A DNA stretch of 56,209 nt, taken from contig NZ_JAPQFJ010000012.1 of assembly GCF_026738875.1 (NCBI RefSeq), positions 1 through 56,209 on the forward strand. Reading direction: 5' to 3'. The DNA is from Clostridium brassicae. Its GTDB lineage: Bacteria; Bacillota; Clostridia; Clostridiales; Clostridiaceae. The notes under the pieces are model-generated. The model made no database searches and had not been told where the DNA came from. It was given only the letters and a program-made list of their open reading frames with translations. A program made the position numbers and the translations under genes. Position 1 is the stretch's first letter. Each line of letters starts with the position of its first letter. Shown in pieces: positions 44,554 through 54,459 of this stretch.

Positions 44554-46227
44554 CTAATATAAAAGTTTAAAGCCAGAAATTTTTATAGATTCATTGACTT
44601 TACCTTCTTCAATTTTTTTAATTATGGATTTAATGTTTTCTAAATTATCTTTAATTACCTTTTTTGTATATTCACTAGTATTTGAATTAACACCTGCTAG
44701 TGCTTGTTTTAAATCATAGTATCCCTTATTAAAATCATTCGTGTACATAATATAATAACAAGCAGTATTATTTAAATTTAAAATATCATCTTTATCTAAT
44801 TTAGAAGCTTTTCCCATTTCAATTATAGCTTCATTTTGTTTCCCCGACGATAAATAAACAGCTCCTAATGTTCTATGATACTTAACTGAATTACCATCTA
44901 ATTCAATACATTCTTTTAGTATATTTTCTGCTTCCTTACTTTTTTCTGAATTAAAATAAATTAATGCCATATTATATTTTATTTCAGAATCTAAAGGTTT
45001 AATTATGGATGATATCTTTAAAAATTTCAAAGCATCTTTAGGCTTTGAAGCAATATTCAAATAATAATTTGACATGTTGTTTATAATACTAATATTATAT
45101 GATTCTTTCGAAAGAGCTTTTCTATAATATGCAGGTAATCCAATAGTTTTATCTTTTTTCTTTAAAATTTCAGGCATTAGAAATGCGTAGTTATCAACAT
45201 ATTTTTTATTTTTATTTATAGAACTTATACAATATCTTTCAGCTTCATCTAATTGATTTTTGTATAAATAAAACCATCCTGCAGTGTGTAAAACTCTATA
45301 ATCATTCTCATTATTTCTTACCATTTCATTAATAATATATTCAGCTTCATTTTGATTATTTAGCTTTTGGAGAGTCATGGCTTGTATTAAATTCAATTGT
45401 ATGTTACCAACATCTTCATTTTTTAATTTCCTAATTAATTCTTCAGCTTTTTTACAACTTTCTTCATTTAAAGAATATATTTTAGCCATCCACATCATAG
45501 GTGCTATATTAGTGAGATTGTTTTTTTGAAATTTTTTTATACTATTTATAATAACTTCATTATCATATATTGAAGCTTGAGCCAAAACATCATAAATTTT
45601 ATATTCATCTTTATCTAAATCCCATGCTTCCCCAAGATACGACATAGCTTCATCTATTTTTCCTATAGTTATAAGCATACCCGCATATTGAGCCATATCA
45701 TATGAAGATGATTTATCTACTTTATATAGCCCTATAATTTTTATAGCTTCATCTTTCTTGTTATTAGCCATATAAATAATTATCATATTTTTTATTAATT
45801 CTTTATTATATTTACTATCTTTTAAAGCTGTCTCCCCAAAAGTTAATGCTTCTTCGAATTTTCCATTCATAAATTGATTAAATATTATAGCATTTAAAAC
45901 TTCTATATCTCTATTTTTAGTATCCTTGGCATACTCTATATATTTTTGTGAATTTTCAACATCCCCTTTTAAAGAATAACTTTCTGCTAACTTTAAATTT
46001 TTAAGTGCTAATGCTTTATTATCATCTCTCAAATTGCTTGTTCTTATTTTTTTATACTCCTCTATTGCTTTATCATATTCGCCTAAATAAAGATAAGATT
46101 GTCCCTTAGCATCTATTTTTAAATTCTTATTTAAAATAATTTTTTTACTATTTAAAAGGAACAAAAAAATAACAACTCCACAAAGAAAAATTAAAACCGT
46201 CCCCATAACTTTATTATCAATTTTCAT
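44554..46227 (-). CDS. Membrane-anchored TPR-repeat protein
   Basis: 557 residues. An N-terminal membrane helix (VMGTVLIFLCGVVIFLFLL, residues 7-25) is followed by about twelve tetratricopeptide repeats through the rest, for example SYLYLGEYDKAIEEYKKI, NKKDEAIKIIGLYKVD, KNQLDEAERYCISSINKN and SGKQNEAIIEMGKASKLDKD. It is a scaffold or partner-binding protein on the outer or cytoplasmic face, depending on orientation; no enzymatic domain is seen. It is divergent from the capA-like gene 240 bases away, and the two may act together in the envelope, which is only suggested by position. AGGTGGAG precedes the ATG. Confidence 0.85.
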   Translation of the reverse strand: MKIDNKVMGTVLIFLCGVVIFLFLLNSKKIILNKNLKIDAKGQSYLYLGEYDKAIEEYKKIRTSNLRDDNKALALKNLKLAESYSLKGDVENSQKYIEYAKDTKNRDIEVLNAIIFNQFMNGKFEEALTFGETALKDSKYNKELIKNMIIIYMANNKKDEAIKIIGLYKVDKSSSYDMAQYAGMLITIGKIDEAMSYLGEAWDLDKDEYKIYDVLAQASIYDNEVIINSIKKFQKNNLTNIAPMMWMAKIYSLNEESCKKAEELIRKLKNEDVGNIQLNLIQAMTLQKLNNQNEAEYIINEMVRNNENDYRVLHTAGWFYLYKNQLDEAERYCISSINKNKKYVDNYAFLMPEILKKKDKTIGLPAYYRKALSKESYNISIINNMSNYYLNIASKPKDALKFLKISSIIKPLDSEIKYNMALIYFNSEKSKEAENILKECIELDGNSVKYHRTLGAVYLSSGKQNEAIIEMGKASKLDKDDILNLNNTACYYIMYTNDFNKGYYDLKQALAGVNSNTSEYTKKVIKDNLENIKSIIKKIEEGKVNESIKISGFKLLY

Positions 46228-46469
46228 ACTTATTCACTCCACCTTTAAATAAGTTTTATTTACTATTTTACCAAATTTTTCATATTAACGCTACTAGCTT
46301 ATAAATTTAACCTTCTTGTTAACATTTTTTATATTACATATATTATAATTTAATAAATAGGATATTCATCTTAACTTAGGATATTTATCCACTATTTTAT
46401 AAATAAATTTTCAATGGCTTATCATTGTCAAAATTAATTATATAGAAAACTAAAAAGGGTGAGGAAAAT

Positions 46470-47669
46470 TTGAGTAGTAAACATAAAAAGAAAAAAATAA
46501 AAATCAAAGACAAACATCGCTTTATCTCTATACTTTCTTTAATTTTAATAGTAATTATATGTTTATTAGGTATAAACAATTTCAACTTCAAAAATAAAGA
46601 ATATCCTTCTAGCACAAAGATAACTAAGTCTGAAAATGTAAAGTCCCCTATTTCTAACACTCCACCTTCTTCTAAAGCAAGTTCAGAAAAACTAGAAAAT
46701 AAGTCTGCACAAAGCACCAATACTTCTATTTTATTAACTTCCGTTGGTGACTGTACTTTAGGTAGAGATGATAAATACTCTTACGAAGGTTCTCTTCCAC
46801 ATATACTAAAGAAAAATAATAATGATTATTCTTATTTCTTTAAAAACGTATATAATATATTTAAAAATGATGACATAACTACTGCTAACTTAGAGGGTAC
46901 TTTTACAAATTCAAATCAAAAAGCTACTAAGTCATTTACTTTTAAAGCCCCTAAAGAATATACTAATATATTGACTAAAGGAAGCATTGAAGGTGTAAAT
47001 ATATCAAATAATCACATATACGATTACCTTGAAAAAGGTTTTGAAGATACTAAAAAAGCTTTAAACGATGCTAATATACCTTTCTTTGGAGAAGGTACTG
47101 TATGGAAAACAGAAAAGAAAGGTATCAAGTTAGCCTTTTTGGGATACAGAGGATTCTATAGTAATGCTGCTTTTTTAAATAAAGTCTCTGAAGACATAAA
47201 GAATTTAAAAAAAGATAACTATACTATAATTATCAATTTTCATTGGGGTCAAGAAGGCTCATACTATCCAGTAGAGTCTCAAAAAAAGATAGCTCATCAT
47301 GCAATTGATAATGGTGCAGATTTGATTATAGGACATCATCCTCATGTTGTTCAAGGTATTGAGAAATATAAAAATAAAATTATTTGCTACAGTTTAGGCA
47401 ATTTTTCATTTGGTGGAAATAAAAATCCCTCTGACAAAAATACTATGATAGTACAAACTAAATTTAATTTTTCTAACGCTCAACTATTATCTTATGATTT
47501 TAAAATAATACCTTGCAGCATTTCTTCTGTAGATTACACTAATGATTACTGTCCAACTCCCTTAAGAGGTGACAAAAAAAATTCTTTACTAAGAAAACTT
47601 AATAAAATATCTTATAACTTAGATTTCAAAATAGATGGTGAATTTCAAAACATAAATTTTAAAATGTAA
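46470..47669 (+). CDS. CapA-family protein (metallophosphatase fold, poly-gamma-glutamate type)
   Basis: 399 residues. The N-terminus is cytoplasmic and Lys-rich, followed by a membrane helix (FISILSLILIVIICLLGI) and a Ser-rich linker. The CapA domain has SVGDCTLGRDDKYSYEGSLP, TTANLEGTFTNS, NISNNHIYDYLEKGFEDTKK, NFHWGQEGSYYPVESQK, GADLIIGHHPHVVQGIE and YSLGNFSFGG, the metal-binding Asp/Asn/His set of the family. CapA members anchor or polymerise polyglutamate, but many clostridial ones have no known substrate, and no capB/C is present here. Start TTG at 46470 with GTGAGG upstream. The stop codon lies within a perfect hairpin. Confidence 0.88.
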   Translation: MSSKHKKKKIKIKDKHRFISILSLILIVIICLLGINNFNFKNKEYPSSTKITKSENVKSPISNTPPSSKASSEKLENKSAQSTNTSILLTSVGDCTLGRDDKYSYEGSLPHILKKNNNDYSYFFKNVYNIFKNDDITTANLEGTFTNSNQKATKSFTFKAPKEYTNILTKGSIEGVNISNNHIYDYLEKGFEDTKKALNDANIPFFGEGTVWKTEKKGIKLAFLGYRGFYSNAAFLNKVSEDIKNLKKDNYTIIINFHWGQEGSYYPVESQKKIAHHAIDNGADLIIGHHPHVVQGIEKYKNKIICYSLGNFSFGGNKNPSDKNTMIVQTKFNFSNAQLLSYDFKIIPCSISSVDYTNDYCPTPLRGDKKNSLLRKLNKISYNLDFKIDGEFQNINFKM

Positions 47670-47705
47670 TAGTTGCTTATAATTTGTTATAAGCAACTAT
47701 TACAT
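47664..47705. other. Perfect 19-bp hairpin spanning the capA-like stop codon
   Basis: ATGTAATAGTTGCTTATAA and its exact complement flank a four-base TTTG loop. The last codons and TAA of the capA-like gene are inside the 5' arm. There is no U-tract afterwards, only a weak T-rich stretch, so it is more likely to stabilise the message 3' end than to terminate by itself. Confidence 0.7.
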
Positions 47706-47941
47706 CAATTTAAAAATCTCGAGTAATTAAATAAAATAAATTATTATATTCATATTAATTTATTTTATTCAAAAAACTTAACGTCAAATAAATATATAAA
47801 AAGTCAAGATTCTAATCATTGTTTAAGGAACTTTTTAAAGAATCTATGGCTTTTTTGTTTTTTTTAAATAAATAATGATAAAAAATAAGTAAAAATGTAC
47901 AATATTAATTTATAGTAAAATATTTCCATTTAAGTGGATGC

Positions 47942-49372
47942 ATGATAAAATCATATTATGCCATTAGTATAAATTTCGTAAAATTAGTACATAATTACTT
48001 TATAGGATGGAGGTGCTTAAAGATTAATATAAAATCCTTATTAGGCATATTTATCTCAAAACTTATAATTTATATATCAAAAATAACATTTAAAGGTGGA
48101 ACAAATTTCCCTGGAAAAGTAGCTTTAAAATTTGATAAAAATATTTTAAATAAGATAGCTAAAAATTATGATGTTATATTAGTTACTGGAACAAATGGTA
48201 AAACAACAACTACTAATATGATATATAGTATACTAAATAACAATGGTAATGATGTAATAACTAATGAAACTGGTGCTAATATGTTTACAGGTGTAGTATC
48301 ATGTTTTGTTAAATACTATAAGTTTAAATTAAAACACCCAAAGAAATATGCAGTAATTGAAGTTGACGAAGCTAATGTAAAATATGTTACAGAATATATA
48401 AAACCTAAGATAATTATAATAACTAACTTATTTAGAGATCAATTAGACAGATTTGGTGAAGTTTACTCTACACTTGATAAAATTTTAGAAGGTATCGAAA
48501 AATCACCTGATTCTACTTTAATTTTAAATGGAGACGAATCTCTATTGGGAAATCTCAATCTAAAAAACAATATAATTTATTATGGTTTTAGCGTTCCTAT
48601 TAATGAAAATACTAAACTTTCTACAAATGCAGATGCAAAATTTTGCAAATTATGTAAACATCCCTATGATTATAATTTTATAACATATAATCATCTTGGT
48701 GATTACTATTGTAAAAATTGTGGATATAAAAGACCTAAGCTTAAATTTTTTATAAATAAAATAATTAATCTAAATTCTAATTATTCTGTTGTAGAAATAA
48801 ACAATAAAGTCTACAACATAAATCAAGCTGGTACTTATAATATATATAATGCTTTATGTGCATACAGCACAGCAATGACTTTAAATATTTGTGAATCTAT
48901 AGTATATGATTGTCTAAAAAATATTAACTGTAGCTTTGGACGTCAAGAAGTAGTAAAAATAAGAGATAAAAATTTAAAAATAATTTTAGTGAAAAATCCT
49001 GCTGGGTTTGATGAAGCTTTAAATTCTATAAATTTAGATGATAAAAATAAAAGTATAGCATTACTATTAAATGATAACTATGCAGATGGAAAAGATGTCT
49101 CTTGGATATGGGACGTAAACTTTGAAACTCTAAACCAAATGCAAATAGATAGCATTATTGTATCAGGGATTCGTCTTTATGATATGGGAATACGTCTAAA
49201 AGTAGCTGGGATAAATGAAAATCTATTTTCACTGTGTGAAAATTATGAAACTCTTTTAAGACAAATAGAGAATTCTCATGACTCTATGATATACCTTCTG
49301 GCCACATATACAGCCATGACAGGCTTTAGAAAATTTTTAAACAATAAGGGCTATATAAAAAAATTGTGGTAA
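47942..49372 (+). CDS. murT: MurT, Mur-ligase-like subunit of lipid II isoglutaminyl synthase
   Basis: Up to 476 residues. With GatD it amidates D-Glu of lipid II to isoglutamine. The ATP site is VTGTNGKTTTTNMIYSIL (about residues 81-98), then VIEVDEANVKYV and NLFRDQLDRFGEVYST. An inserted zinc ribbon has CKLCKHPYDY and YYCKNCGYKRP, and a DUF1727 C-terminal domain includes KNPAGFDEALN and LLNDNYADGKDVSWIWDV. The start is uncertain: the ATG at 47942 has a poor ribosome site, while GGAGG at 48009-48013 lies nine bases before an ATT at 48023, where the family N-terminus is expected (KINIKSLLGIFISKLI). No ATG, GTG or TTG occurs in frame there. Confidence 0.92.
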   Translation: MIKSYYAISINFVKLVHNYFIGWRCLKINIKSLLGIFISKLIIYISKITFKGGTNFPGKVALKFDKNILNKIAKNYDVILVTGTNGKTTTTNMIYSILNNNGNDVITNETGANMFTGVVSCFVKYYKFKLKHPKKYAVIEVDEANVKYVTEYIKPKIIIITNLFRDQLDRFGEVYSTLDKILEGIEKSPDSTLILNGDESLLGNLNLKNNIIYYGFSVPINENTKLSTNADAKFCKLCKHPYDYNFITYNHLGDYYCKNCGYKRPKLKFFINKIINLNSNYSVVEINNKVYNINQAGTYNIYNALCAYSTAMTLNICESIVYDCLKNINCSFGRQEVVKIRDKNLKIILVKNPAGFDEALNSINLDDKNKSIALLLNDNYADGKDVSWIWDVNFETLNQMQIDSIIVSGIRLYDMGIRLKVAGINENLFSLCENYETLLRQIENSHDSMIYLLATYTAMTGFRKFLNNKGYIKKLW

Positions 49373-49419
49373 CTCATACTACAATTTATATTAACTATTA
49401 TTAATATAGGGGTGATACT

Positions 49420-50145
49420 ATGGAGCTTAATATATGTCACATGTATCCTGATCTTTTGAATGTTTATGGAGATATAGGCAATATTTTAATATTAAAATAT
49501 AGGGCTGAACAACGTGGTATTAAAACTAATGTATTTAATGTGTCTATAGATGATACTTTTGATTCTTCAAAATATGATATTGTATTCTTTGGTGGTGGTC
49601 AAGATTATGAACAATCTATTGTATCAAAGGATTTAAAACAAAATAAGAAAAATGAGATAATAAAATATATTGAAAGCAACAAAGTATTTTTATCAATTTG
49701 TGGAGGATATCAGCTTCTTGGGAAATACTACGTAACTCCTTCTGGAGAAGAGCTCGAGGGACTAAGTGCTCTAAATATATATACAGAGCCTGGCAATAAA
49801 AGGTTTATCGGAAATACTGTAATTTTTAATAAAGATTATAATGAAATCTATGTAGGTTTTGAAAACCATTCAGGTAAAACATATATAGGGGATTTAAATC
49901 CTTTAGGCACTGTTTTAACAGGTTACGGAAACAATGGAGAGGATGGATATGAAGGATGTATTTATAAAAATACATATTGTACATATTTTCATGGTTCCTT
50001 ATTATCCAAAAATCCCGAATTAGCAGATAGATTACTTTTATCCGCACTTGAAAATAAATATGGTGACTTTATACTTCCGAATTTAGATGATACCTATGAA
50101 TTAAAAGCAAAACAATTCATAATTAAAAGGGAAATGGTACAATAG
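49420..50145 (+). CDS. gatD: GatD, glutamine amidotransferase subunit of lipid II isoglutaminyl synthase
   Basis: 241 residues. A class I glutaminase: MELNICHMYPDLLNVYGDIGNI at the N-terminus, FFGGGQDYEQSIV, the nucleophile Cys in FLSICGGYQLLGKYY, FENHSGKTYIGD and the catalytic His in YFHGSLLSKNPELADRLL. It supplies ammonia to MurT. It lies 47 bases after murT in the order seen in staphylococci and clostridia, with its own GGGGTG site. A GGGACGG-type hairpin follows. Confidence 0.95.
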   Translation: MELNICHMYPDLLNVYGDIGNILILKYRAEQRGIKTNVFNVSIDDTFDSSKYDIVFFGGGQDYEQSIVSKDLKQNKKNEIIKYIESNKVFLSICGGYQLLGKYYVTPSGEELEGLSALNIYTEPGNKRFIGNTVIFNKDYNEIYVGFENHSGKTYIGDLNPLGTVLTGYGNNGEDGYEGCIYKNTYCTYFHGSLLSKNPELADRLLLSALENKYGDFILPNLDDTYELKAKQFIIKREMVQ

Positions 50146-50250
50146 TATAATACACCGTAATTAGAGTTATTTTTCTTATTCTAATTACTTGGTTGTTTTT
50201 CATTACATTTTAGAATAAGTTGGTTTCATATAGTTTAGGTCAAATTTATA

Positions 50251-50286
50251 GGAACGGTTCTAAATTTTAAAATCTAGAACCGTTCC
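50251..50286. terminator. Hairpin with GGAACGGTTCT ends (dispersed repeat, copy C)
   Basis: GGAACGGTTCTA and TAGAACCGTTCC are perfect 12-base inverted arms around AT-rich sequence. They differ from copy A by A for G at the third base, with the matching T for C change on the other arm, so pairing is kept. It lies between the convergent gatD and clpB genes, five bases after the clpB stop, and likely terminates both. Confidence 0.8.
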
Positions 50287-50290
50287 CATT

Positions 50291-52891
50291 CTATTTTACT
50301 TCTAATTTTAAGTCTCCATCCTCTAAAATCACATCAACCATTGACCCATCATGAACCTCACCTTTAATTATACACTTAGCTATCTTTGTTTCTAACGTTC
50401 TAGCTATATACCTTTTTAAAGGTCTTGCTCCATAGATTGGATCATATCCTTCCTTAGCCAAAACTTCTTTAGCTTCTTTACTAATTTTTAATCCTATATT
50501 CTTATCACTTAATCTTTCTCTAATTTCTTCTACAAATATATCTATTATTTTTTCTATCTCATCCTCTGTAAGTGGTTTAAACATTATAATATCATCTAGT
50601 CTATTCAAAAATTCTGGTTTAAACCTTCTTTTTAATGATTCCATAACCTTTTTTCTAATACTTTCATCTATATATGAAGACTTATTATTATCCAAAAGAT
50701 AACTACTTCCTATATTAGAAGTCATGATTATTATACAATTTTTAAAATCTACAGTCTTTCCTTTATTATCTGTTAATCTTCCATCATCTAAAATTTGAAG
50801 AAAAATATTAAACACATCATCATGAGCTTTTTCTATTTCATCAAATAAAATAACACTATACGGATTTCTTCTAACAGCTTCAGTTAATTGTCCCCCTTCA
50901 TCATATCCTATATATCCTGGAGGAGCGCCTATCAATCTAGATACGGAATATTTCTCCATATACTCTGACATATCAATTCTTATTATATTTTCTTCGCTAT
51001 CAAATAAAACTCTAGCAAGAGTTTTTGCCAGTTCTGTTTTACCCACCCCTGTTGGTCCTAAGAATATAAATGAACCAATAGGCCTATTAATAGCTTTCAA
51101 ACCCGCTCTTGCCCTTATAACTGCATCTGCAGTAGCTGTAACAGCTTCTTCTTGACCAATTACTCTTTTGTGTAACTCATCTTCAAGTCTTAAAAGTTTT
51201 TCTCTCTCAGCTTCTACAAGCCTTGAAACTGGTATTCCTGTCCATTTTGAAACTATTTCAGATATTTCATCTTCTGTAACTTCTTCTTTTAATAAAGCTC
51301 CATCTCCATTTTCCCTTAGCTTATTTTCATTCTCCTTAATTTTTTTCTCTATTTCGGGAATAATTCCATACTTTAATTCTGCAACCTTATTTAAATCATA
51401 TTCTCTTTCTGCCTTTTCTAATTTTCCTCTTGCATTATCAAGCCTTTCTTTTAAATCTCTCACTCCAGTAATCTCTGACTTTTCCCGCTCATATTTAGCT
51501 GTCATTTCTTTTTCATTCTCTTTTAAATTTCCTAACTCCTTTTCTAAGTTAAGTAATCTTTCTTTAGAAGCCTTGTCCTTTTCCTTTGACAATGCCTCTT
51601 TCTCTATCTCTAATTGAAAAACTCTTCTTTTAACTTCATCTAATTCAAATGGTAAGCTATCTATCTCCGTTCTTATCATTGAGCCAGCCTCATCAATTAG
51701 GTCTATAGCCTTATCAGGAAGAAATCTATCAGTTATATATCTATCTGATAGTTTAGCAGCAGCCACTATAGCTGAATCGTGAATTCTAACACCATGATGT
51801 ATTTCAAACCTTTCCTTTAATCCCCTTAATATAGAGATGCTATCTTCTACTGTAGGCTCATTTACAATAACAGGTTGAAATCGTCTTTCAAGTGCCTTAT
51901 CTTTTTCAATATACTTTCTATATTCATCAAAAGTCGTGGCACCTATGCAATGAAGTTCTCCTCTTGCTAGCATAGGCTTTATTATATTACCTGCATCCAT
52001 AGCTCCCTCTGTCTTTCCTGCTCCCACAATAGTGTGTATTTCATCAATGAATAATACAATCTTCCCCTCACTTTTTTCTACTTCTTTTAATACTGCCTTT
52101 AACCTTTCTTCAAATTCCCCTCTATATTTAGCTCCTGCAATTAAAGATCCCATATCTAAAGAAAAAATCACTTTATCCTTAATACCATCTGGTACATCTC
52201 CTCTAACTATTCTCTCAGCAAGTCCCTCTACAATAGCAGTTTTACCAACACCAGGTTCTCCTATTAACACAGGATTATTTTTAGTTCTTCTTGAAAGTAT
52301 TCTAACAACTCTTCTTATCTCTTCATCTCTTCCTATTACTGGATCTAACTTATGCCTTTGAGCTTCCTCGACTAAATTTCGTCCATATCTTTTTAAAGCA
52401 TCATAAGTTCCTTCCGGATCTTGGGTCTCAACTCTTTGATTACCCCTTACTTGAGAAAGAACAGATAAAAAACTATTCTTATCTATGTTAAATGTTCTTA
52501 ATATCTTTCCTACAACACCCTTGGACTCCACATCCATAATTGAAAGCATAATATGTTCAACACTTATATATAAATCTTTAAATTTTTCAGCATACTTTTC
52601 TCCTTGTAAAAAAACTTCTTCAAGCCTTCTTACTGCATATATCCCAGCACTTTGTGCCCCCTCACCTAATACCTTTGGCATTTTATCTAGCTCAGTATGA
52701 ACTGAATCTTTAAGTTTCTTTATATCAACTCCCATTTTGCCAAATATATTAGGAATCAATCCATCCTCTTGAGATATTAATGCCATAAATAAATGTATAA
52801 CGTCTATTTGTTGATGATTATATTTGACAGCTATTAATTGAGAATCATTCAACGCTTGTTGAACTTTCGTAGTCATTTTTTCTATATTCAC
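50291..52891 (-). CDS. clpB: ATP-dependent disaggregase ClpB
   Basis: 866 residues from the GTG at 52891, chosen because AAGGGTG lies six bases upstream and the family N-terminus ([17 protein letters not shown]) starts there; another GTG lies three codons earlier. N domain repeats are followed by AAA+ module 1 with Walker A GEPGVGKT and Walker [10 protein letters not shown], the coiled-coil middle domain (about residues 405-525) that separates ClpB from ClpC/ClpA, and AAA+ module 2 with GPTGVGKT and [11 protein letters not shown]. There is no ClpP-docking loop expected for ClpB. It rescues aggregated proteins with DnaK. No CtsR or CIRCE element is obvious upstream. Confidence 0.97.
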   Translation of the reverse strand: MNIEKMTTKVQQALNDSQLIAVKYNHQQIDVIHLFMALISQEDGLIPNIFGKMGVDIKKLKDSVHTELDKMPKVLGEGAQSAGIYAVRRLEEVFLQGEKYAEKFKDLYISVEHIMLSIMDVESKGVVGKILRTFNIDKNSFLSVLSQVRGNQRVETQDPEGTYDALKRYGRNLVEEAQRHKLDPVIGRDEEIRRVVRILSRRTKNNPVLIGEPGVGKTAIVEGLAERIVRGDVPDGIKDKVIFSLDMGSLIAGAKYRGEFEERLKAVLKEVEKSEGKIVLFIDEIHTIVGAGKTEGAMDAGNIIKPMLARGELHCIGATTFDEYRKYIEKDKALERRFQPVIVNEPTVEDSISILRGLKERFEIHHGVRIHDSAIVAAAKLSDRYITDRFLPDKAIDLIDEAGSMIRTEIDSLPFELDEVKRRVFQLEIEKEALSKEKDKASKERLLNLEKELGNLKENEKEMTAKYEREKSEITGVRDLKERLDNARGKLEKAEREYDLNKVAELKYGIIPEIEKKIKENENKLRENGDGALLKEEVTEDEISEIVSKWTGIPVSRLVEAEREKLLRLEDELHKRVIGQEEAVTATADAVIRARAGLKAINRPIGSFIFLGPTGVGKTELAKTLARVLFDSEENIIRIDMSEYMEKYSVSRLIGAPPGYIGYDEGGQLTEAVRRNPYSVILFDEIEKAHDDVFNIFLQILDDGRLTDNKGKTVDFKNCIIIMTSNIGSSYLLDNNKSSYIDESIRKKVMESLKRRFKPEFLNRLDDIIMFKPLTEDEIEKIIDIFVEEIRERLSDKNIGLKISKEAKEVLAKEGYDPIYGARPLKRYIARTLETKIAKCIIKGEVHDGSMVDVILEDGDLKLEVK

Positions 52892-53125
52892 AGCTATCAC
52901 CCTTTCTTTATACTGTAATGTTATCTATTAATATTATTAACATTATTATAACCTTCCATTATATAATAATAAATATCTGGGATGTAATTTATAGAACTAT
53001 CCCCCATTTTATTAAATATAAATCATATTTAGTTTTTAAATTTAACAACCGCTCCTATTATTTTTTATGAAATTTCTTTAATTCATAACTAATTTGATTA
53101 ATTTTTATTTTTTAGTCACAAAAAT

Positions 53126-53174
53126 AGAACCGTCCCCAAAAATCCTTAAAATTGGATTTTCGAGAACCGTCCCT
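53126..53174. repeat. Dispersed element, copy D (AGAACCGTCCC in direct repeat)
   Basis: AGAACCGTCCC occurs at 53126-53136 and again at 53163-53173 in the same orientation, flanking a small hairpin AAAATCC/GGATTTT. Other copies carry this sequence once, as the right arm of a palindrome. It abuts the end of the HTH-TPR gene (stop at 53176) and probably serves as its terminator or lies beside it. Confidence 0.7.
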
Positions 53175-53175
53175 A

Positions 53176-54435
53176 TTAAAGTTTCTTTTGCATTGCCATA
53201 GCTAGTGAAAAATATCTTATTGAATCACTAGTATACTTCATATCATAATACATTTTTCCCATTTCCATATATCTTTCACAAATTTGTTTTTTGGTTCCAA
53301 ATTTATTGAGCGCATCAAGAGAAAGACTCATATACATTTCTGCTGTTATTAAACTATTTTGCTCTATTAACACCTTTGCTTTTAAATAATAAGCTTTTTC
53401 AACAAATCTCACATTATCTATTTTAATAGAAAGATTTAAAGCTTCATCACTAAGTTCAGAAACAAAGTCCATATCTTTGTTATTCACTAATTCTTCGGTA
53501 CATTTAAGTATAAAATCTACTAGCTTCTCATCGTTTTCTCTTGGATATAGATCTATAGCTTTTTTTATATATTCTTGAGCCATGTCTCTTAAATCCGCTT
53601 CAAACATAACTGATGCAAAACTATACATAGCCATAGCTTTATTTTCTATATCATCTCCATACATTTCATATGCCTTAGTTTCATACTTTTTAAATTGGCT
53701 TTTATCTAATTTTAAGTATATAATAGCCATCATATGATAAACATTTGCTTTTTTTAAGCTTTCGTCTATATGATTAAGCAATTCATTTAATTTTAATGAA
53801 ATTTGATAAGCCTCTTCATACTTACCTATCTTTAAATAAGCTGATGCTTCAAAATACATAGCATCCAGTATAAAGTTATGATCTTCACTTTTATTACACG
53901 TTACATTTTTTGTAACGTTCTTGAAATAATTAATAGATTGATAATATTCTTTATTTTTATAAAAGTACTTTCCTACATCCATATAATACATATTTTTTCT
54001 ATACTTAAAAGAAGCTTTATTACTCAAATCATAATATCTTCCTATAAGTCTTTGTGCCTCTTTTAACTTATGCTTTTCCAAATTATGCTCAAATATCATA
54101 TGCATAATTTCTAACCCGATATCATAATAACCATATCTTTCGGCTAAGTCTAAATTATATTGAAGATCGTCATTATAGCTTCCTTTGTTCATACTTTCCA
54201 ATATTTTTTTTATATTAATATTTATTTGTTCGTCTACACTCTGCTTTAAATACTCAAAATCCATTTCCAGCTTTTGTGCTATATATTCCAAAATCCAACA
54301 CTCTGCTTCTACTTTTCCGTTTTCGATACAGCTTAGCTTAGATACAGAAATTTCTTCTCCGCAGACATCTTTGAGTGTATACCCCTTATATATTCTTGCT
54401 CTTTTTATCTTTTCACCAACAGATAATACTTCCAT
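53176..54435 (-). CDS. HTH-XRE regulator with TPR repeats (downstream paralogue)
   Basis: 419 residues from the ATG at 54435 (AGGTG six bases upstream; a GTG three codons earlier overlaps that site). The N-terminal XRE HTH is VGEKIKRARIYKGYTLKDVC, then ISVSKLSCIENGKVEAECWI; about nine TPR units follow, such as YYQSINYFKNVTKN, GKYEEAYQISLKLNELL and YYDMKYTSDSIRYFSLAMAM. This is the layout of RRNPP-type peptide-responsive regulators and of sporulation or virulence regulators in clostridia. It lies 24 bases after its paralogue and is probably co-transcribed. Its HTH departs from the upstream copy (Cys in DVCGEEISVSKLSCIENG). No peptide gene is visible beside it. Confidence 0.85.
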   Translation of the reverse strand: MEVLSVGEKIKRARIYKGYTLKDVCGEEISVSKLSCIENGKVEAECWILEYIAQKLEMDFEYLKQSVDEQININIKKILESMNKGSYNDDLQYNLDLAERYGYYDIGLEIMHMIFEHNLEKHKLKEAQRLIGRYYDLSNKASFKYRKNMYYMDVGKYFYKNKEYYQSINYFKNVTKNVTCNKSEDHNFILDAMYFEASAYLKIGKYEEAYQISLKLNELLNHIDESLKKANVYHMMAIIYLKLDKSQFKKYETKAYEMYGDDIENKAMAMYSFASVMFEADLRDMAQEYIKKAIDLYPRENDEKLVDFILKCTEELVNNKDMDFVSELSDEALNLSIKIDNVRFVEKAYYLKAKVLIEQNSLITAEMYMSLSLDALNKFGTKKQICERYMEMGKMYYDMKYTSDSIRYFSLAMAMQKKL

Positions 54436-54459
54436 TCCAATCACCTATCCATCATTACC

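Noticed and set aside
44495-44560. Short minus-strand peptide-like end (AVFPTAVGPDG then stop) after the TPR gene
   Set aside because: It is about 20 codons, in a different frame from the TPR gene, has no ribosome site and no identifiable parent gene.
52892-53000. CtsR or CIRCE operator before clpB
   Set aside because: No GGTCAAA direct repeat and no TTAGCACTC-N9-GAGTGCTAA were found; only AT-rich sequence with possible -10 elements.
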